Origin: Oscillospiraceae bacterium
GTDB taxonomy: Bacteria; Bacillota; Clostridia; Oscillospirales; JAAYXM01
Assembly: GCA_017409405.1 (NCBI GenBank)
Contig: JAFQSU010000072.1
Coordinates: 1 to 44,000 of the forward strand
Direction of reading: 5' to 3'
DNA: 44,000 nt
Part shown: in pieces, positions 40,257-44,000 of the stretch
How positions within the stretch are numbered: the stretch's first letter is position 1
Layout of the letters: each line of letters begins with the position of its first letter
The notes under the pieces: model-generated
What the model saw: only the letters and a program-made list of their open reading frames with translations
The model's database searches: none
Told to the model about the DNA's origin: nothing
Position numbers and translations under genes: made by a program

Positions 40257-42123
40257 ATCAAGAAGCGAGCTTTCCGCACTTCGTGAAGAGTATTCAAAGG
40301 CATATGCCGCACAGTCGAGAAGGCTCATCGTCTGTGCAGGTACAGGCTGTGTTGCAGGCGGTTCCATGAAGATATACGACAGATTAAAAGAGCTCCTCCG
40401 CGAGCGCGGTCTTTCCGTTGCCGTCGAGCTTGAGGTCGATCCCCACGGTGATATAATTGACCTTAAAAAGAGCGGTTGTCACGGCTTCTGTGAAATCGGT
40501 CCCCTTCTTCGCATAGATCCCGAGGGCTGGTTATACACAAAGGTTCAGCTCTCCGACTGCGAGGAGATCGTTGAAAAAACCGTTCTCGGCGGTGAGCATA
40601 TTGACCGTCTTGCATACAAGTGCGGCTGCAATACATACAAAAAGCATCAAGATATCCCGTTTTACAAGAATCAGACGCATATCGTTCTTGATCAGTGCGG
40701 CACAATCAATGCCGATTCCATTCGTGAATACATTGCCGTCGGCGGATATACCGCTTTAGAAAAGGCGCTGTTCGATATGTCTCCCGAATCCATAACGGAT
40801 GAGATCAAAAAATCAAATCTCCGTGGTCGTGGCGGCGGTGGTTTCCCTGCAGGTCGCAAGTGGGAGCAGGTTCGCCGTCAGAACGTCAGCCAGAAATACG
40901 TAGTATGTAACGGTGACGAGGGCGACCCCGGTGCATTTATGGACGGAAGCATTATGGGCGGTGACCCGCACAGAATGATCGAGGGTATGATTATCGCAGG
41001 TATCGCAACAGGTGCTTCTGAGGGCTACATATATGTCCGTGCCGAATATCCGCTCGCTGTTGAGCGCCTCCGCACTGCTATTACGCAGGCAGAAGAGCTC
41101 GGCATCTTAGGCAACAACATCCTCGGAACTGATTTCTCGTTCAATCTCCACATAAGCCGCGGTGCAGGTGCTTTCGTTTGCGGCGAAGGCAGTGCTCTCA
41201 CCGCATCTATCGAAGGCAAGCGCGGTTTCCCCCGTGTCAAGCCTCCGCGTACAACGGAGCACGGTCTTTTCGATAAACCGACCGTTCTCAACAACGTTGA
41301 AACCTTTGCCAATGTTCCGCTTATCATTTTAAACGGTGCTGACTGGTATCTTGGAATAGGCTCTGAAACAAGCCCCGGAACAAAGGCCTTCGCACTTACC
41401 GGTAATATCATGAATACCGGCCTTATAGAAGTTCCGATGGGAACTACTCTCCGTGAAATAATATTCGGCATTGGCGGCGGTATGCGCGACGGCGCAAAGT
41501 TCAAGGCTGTTCAGATCGGCGGTCCGAGCGGTGCATGCTTAACAAGTGAGTATCTCGACCTTCCGCTTGATTTTGACACCCTCAAAAAGGTCGGTGCAAT
41601 GATAGGCTCCGGCGGTCTCGTTGTTATGGACGACAAAACCTGTATGGTTGAGGTTGCACGCTTCTTCATGAACTTTACCCAGAATGAATCCTGCGGTAAG
41701 TGTGTCCCCTGCCGTGAAGGAACAAAGCGCATGCTTGAAATCCTCGAGCGCATAGTTGCAGGTGAGGGACGTGACGGAGATATCGAGCTTTTAGAAGAGC
41801 TTGCAGATACTATTGTCAACACCGCCCTCTGCGGACTCGGCAAATCTGCACCGAATCCGATTATCAGCACAATAAAGAACTTCAGAGAAGAATACGAGGC
41901 TCATATATATGAAAAACGCTGTCCGGCAGGTGCTTGCCAGAAGCTCAAGAAAATCTATATAGAGCCCGAGCTCTGCAAGGGCTGTTCAAAATGTGCCCGT
42001 CAGTGCCCTGTCGATGCAATTTCGGGCAAGATAAAAGAACCGTTTACAATCGACCTTTCAAAGTGTATACGTTGCGGCAGTTGTATTGATGCTTGCCCGT
42101 TCAAGGCTATTAAGGAGGCTTAA
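40249..42123 (+). CDS. hydB: [FeFe] hydrogenase subunit HydB (NuoF-like flavoprotein)
   Basis: The 624-aa subunit binds NAD(H) and FMN. It has an N-terminal [2Fe-2S] thioredoxin-like domain (CAGTGCVAGG, CHGFCEIGPL), a NuoF core with NADH/FMN motifs (RGRGGGGFPAGRKW, CNGDEGDPGAFMD, GAGAFVCGEGSAL), the [4Fe-4S] site ESCGKCVPCREG, and a C-terminal pair of ferredoxin clusters (CKGCSKCARQCP, CIRCGSCIDACP). This domain set is that of HydB in electron-bifurcating hydrogenases. ATG 40249 with AAGGAGG is used. Confidence 0.95.
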   Translation: MLKSRSELSALREEYSKAYAAQSRRLIVCAGTGCVAGGSMKIYDRLKELLRERGLSVAVELEVDPHGDIIDLKKSGCHGFCEIGPLLRIDPEGWLYTKVQLSDCEEIVEKTVLGGEHIDRLAYKCGCNTYKKHQDIPFYKNQTHIVLDQCGTINADSIREYIAVGGYTALEKALFDMSPESITDEIKKSNLRGRGGGGFPAGRKWEQVRRQNVSQKYVVCNGDEGDPGAFMDGSIMGGDPHRMIEGMIIAGIATGASEGYIYVRAEYPLAVERLRTAITQAEELGILGNNILGTDFSFNLHISRGAGAFVCGEGSALTASIEGKRGFPRVKPPRTTEHGLFDKPTVLNNVETFANVPLIILNGADWYLGIGSETSPGTKAFALTGNIMNTGLIEVPMGTTLREIIFGIGGGMRDGAKFKAVQIGGPSGACLTSEYLDLPLDFDTLKKVGAMIGSGGLVVMDDKTCMVEVARFFMNFTQNESCGKCVPCREGTKRMLEILERIVAGEGRDGDIELLEELADTIVNTALCGLGKSAPNPIISTIKNFREEYEAHIYEKRCPAGACQKLKKIYIEPELCKGCSKCARQCPVDAISGKIKEPFTIDLSKCIRCGSCIDACPFKAIKEA

Positions 42124-42127
42124 ACCG

Positions 42128-43813
42128 ATGTCAAACAAAGATTTTATTACAGTTGACGGTATCCCGGTACCGATAGAGGGTGAAGCAAACCTCCTTGAGC
42201 TTATAAGAAAGGCAGGTATAAAGCTTCCTACCTTCTGCTACCACTCTGACCTTTCCGTTTACGGTGCCTGCCGTATGTGTATGGTAGAAAATGAATGGGG
42301 CGGACTTGATGCAGCCTGCTCAACACCGCCGAAGCCGGGAATGAATATTAAAACAAACACCGAAAGACTTCGCAGATACCGCAGAAACATTCTTGAGCTT
42401 ATACTTGCAAACCACTGCAATGACTGCACAACCTGCAAAAACAACCTCAGGTGCAAGCTTCAGGACCTCGCAATGCGCTACAATCTTGACGGTGTTCGTT
42501 TCCCGAACACTTCAGGCAACGCACGCCCAAAGGACGAATCCTCTGATTCAATCTGCGTAGACCCTTCAAAATGTATTCTCTGCGGAGACTGCGTAAGAGT
42601 GTGCAACGAGGTTCAGAACGTAGGCGCAATTGACTTTGCTTTCCGTGGCTCGAAAATGTCTATCAGTACAGCTTTCGGAAAGCCTCTTGCAGAGTCACCC
42701 TGCGTAGGCTGCGGACAGTGCGTGTCCATTTGTCCGACCGGTGCCCTTGTTGTTAAAAACGACATACGCCGTGTGTGGAAAGCTGTTGATGACCCCGATA
42801 TAAAAACAACCGTTCAGATTGCTCCTGCCGTACGTGTTGCAGTAGGAAAAGAGCTCGGTGTCCGCGACGGTGAAAACGTTATGGGAAAAATCGTTGCAGC
42901 TCTCCGACTTATGGGCTTTGATGAAGTTTATGATACATCGCTCAGTGCAGACCTCACTGTTATGGAAGAGTCCAATGAGTTTCTTGAACGTCTTGAGAAG
43001 GGCGAAAATCTTCCCCTTATCACCTCCTGCTGCCCCGGCTGGATTAAATACTGCGAAAATAAGCATCCCGAGCTTCTTTCGAATGTCTCCTCATGCAAGT
43101 CACCCATGCAGATGTTTGCCGCGCTCTTAAAGGATAAGGCAAAGCGTGACGGAGAGAAGATGTTCCACGTTGCAATCATGCCGTGTACGGCTAAAAAGTC
43201 CGAGGCTACACGTGATGAATTTATGACTGACGGAGTGGCAGATGTAGATGCAGTCATCACGACAAACGGTCTTATCAGAATGATAAAAGAATCCGGCATC
43301 ATGTTTGACTCGCTCGACTCCGAGGCAGTAGACATGCCGTTTGGCACAATATCCGGTGCAGGTGTCATATTCGGTGTTACCGGTGGCGTTACTGAAGCCG
43401 TGCTTCGCCTTGTTGCGGCCACCAAAACCCGTGCCGCACTCCTTTCCGTTGCAAACTCAGGTCAGCGCGGAATGGATGGTGTCAAAGAGTTCGACCTTGA
43501 ATACGGCGATAAAACTCTCCACATTGCAGTCGTAAGCGGTCTCGCAAACGCAGAAAGCGTTATCAGGCGCATGAAGGCAGGCGAGCATTTTGACTTCATT
43601 GAAATCATGGCATGTCCGGGCGGATGCATCAACGGTGCAGGTCAGCCGTACGTCATGCAGGAAGACCGCAAGGAGCGTGTAAAGGGTCTTTACGAAGCCG
43701 ACAGACTTTTAAGTGTCCGTTGCTCAGAAGAAAACCCGGTTATTTCCGCTATTTATGAGGATATAATAAAAGACCGCGCACATGAGCTTCTGCATGTACA
43801 TTATAAGAAATAA
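42128..43813 (+). CDS. hydA: [FeFe] hydrogenase catalytic subunit HydA
   Basis: The 561-aa enzyme forms H2 from NADH plus reduced ferredoxin together with HydB and HydC. It has the [2Fe-2S] domain (Cys37, 48, 51, 64), the His-Cys3 cluster (His96, Cys100, 103, 109), two ferredoxin clusters (CILCGDCVRVC, CVGCGQCVSIC) and the H-cluster motifs TSCCPGW (residues 299-305), MPCTAKKSE (351-359) and EIMACPGGC (492-500) with INGAGQP instead of the usual GGGQP. Maturases HydEFG are not in the window. Start ATG 42128 is 4 bp after the hydB stop. Confidence 0.96.
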   Translation: MSNKDFITVDGIPVPIEGEANLLELIRKAGIKLPTFCYHSDLSVYGACRMCMVENEWGGLDAACSTPPKPGMNIKTNTERLRRYRRNILELILANHCNDCTTCKNNLRCKLQDLAMRYNLDGVRFPNTSGNARPKDESSDSICVDPSKCILCGDCVRVCNEVQNVGAIDFAFRGSKMSISTAFGKPLAESPCVGCGQCVSICPTGALVVKNDIRRVWKAVDDPDIKTTVQIAPAVRVAVGKELGVRDGENVMGKIVAALRLMGFDEVYDTSLSADLTVMEESNEFLERLEKGENLPLITSCCPGWIKYCENKHPELLSNVSSCKSPMQMFAALLKDKAKRDGEKMFHVAIMPCTAKKSEATRDEFMTDGVADVDAVITTNGLIRMIKESGIMFDSLDSEAVDMPFGTISGAGVIFGVTGGVTEAVLRLVAATKTRAALLSVANSGQRGMDGVKEFDLEYGDKTLHIAVVSGLANAESVIRRMKAGEHFDFIEIMACPGGCINGAGQPYVMQEDRKERVKGLYEADRLLSVRCSEENPVISAIYEDIIKDRAHELLHVHYKK

Positions 43814-43818
43814 ATAGG

Positions 43819-43849
43819 AACAGAGCGATTCTTTACGAATCGCTCTGTT
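43819..43849 (+). terminator. hairpin after hydA
   Basis: A 13-bp perfect stem (43819-43831 with 43837-43849) has a five-base loop; only a weak T-stretch follows. Confidence 0.6.
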
Positions 43850-43948
43850 CAGACTATCGAAAAAGGCGCGAGAGCATAAGCGGAGAAAAAATAAAGGAAA
43901 GTTTTTTAGTAAAACAAACATTGACCAAAAGCAAATGCACGCATATTT

Positions 43949-43983
43949 AAAATCCCTTGAAGTGTCGAACTTCAAGGGATTTT
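43949..43983. terminator. second, bidirectional-type terminator near the window end
   Basis: A 15-bp perfect stem (43949-43963 with 43969-43983) has loop GTCGA and A/T-runs on both sides. The bases 43850-43948 hold no recognisable gene. Confidence 0.7.
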
Positions 43984-44000
43984 CCGCTTATTTTGCCCGA

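Overview
The window looks like a chromosomal segment of a spore-forming anaerobic Firmicute of class Clostridia, probably an uncultured gut Oscillospirales-type bacterium. The evidence is the sporulation genes (spoIIGA, sigE, sigG, spoIIE), a trimeric electron-bifurcating type [FeFe] hydrogenase, GTP-type PEP carboxykinase, clostridial-type IleS, and a TPP-riboswitch-controlled ThiT. Taxonomy is inferred from gene content only.

Layout. 1-1.6 kb (minus): the 5' part of tmRNA (ssrA, running off the window edge), an alpha/beta hydrolase and smpB. 1.6-2.5 kb: tRNA-Leu(CAA) followed by a four-helix-bundle (S23-type) gene with repeats and three stem-loops. 2.5-5.1 kb (minus): an aconitase-family hydratase and a small membrane protein. 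5.2-11.6 kb (plus): the conserved sporulation group spoIIGA-sigE-sigG, split by a metabolic cassette (LacI regulator, SDR, E1-alpha and E1-beta of a 2-oxoacid/acetoin dehydrogenase) that has two near-identical palindromic operators. The sigG ribosome binding site lies in a 16-bp hairpin. 11.7-14.2 kb is an accessory island: a DUF559 nuclease gene bounded by ~50-bp inverted repeats that encode its own C-terminus, a small membrane protein, and a promoter-driven structured RNA with a UUCG-loop terminator in front of a SLOG/DUF1273-like gene, followed by dispersed-repeat DNA.

14.2-30.2 kb (minus) is a dense housekeeping run. In order of transcription it reads miaB, mutS, mutL, miaA, hfq, a HlyD-like protein, yggS, sepF, yggT, divIVA, ileS, lspA, a RluD-type synthase and DUF1294. 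ThiT with its TPP riboswitch follows under its own promoter. This run joins translation fidelity and tRNA modification, mismatch repair, and cell-division/envelope functions.

30.3-34.0 kb: an AraC regulator divergent from an SDR / aldo-keto reductase / Gfo-Idh-MocA operon. 34.0-34.8 kb is a small accessory stretch: a 66-aa ORF, a candidate small RNA with a perfect consensus promoter, a ribbon-helix-helix protein that was not among the longer ORFs, and relic-like GC-rich hairpins. 34.8-39.5 kb: pckG divergent from spoIIE, then a conserved-looking small membrane protein. 39.6-43.8 kb: hydC-hydB-hydA ([FeFe] hydrogenase) behind a perfect consensus promoter and a Rex-box-like dyad.

No rRNA genes, CRISPR arrays, phage structural genes or transposases were seen. 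The best candidates for undescribed biology are the DUF559 inverted-repeat unit, the structured leader RNA upstream of the SLOG gene, the metabolic cassette inserted between sigE and sigG with the hairpin over the sigG ribosome binding site, and the small RNA next to the RHH gene.
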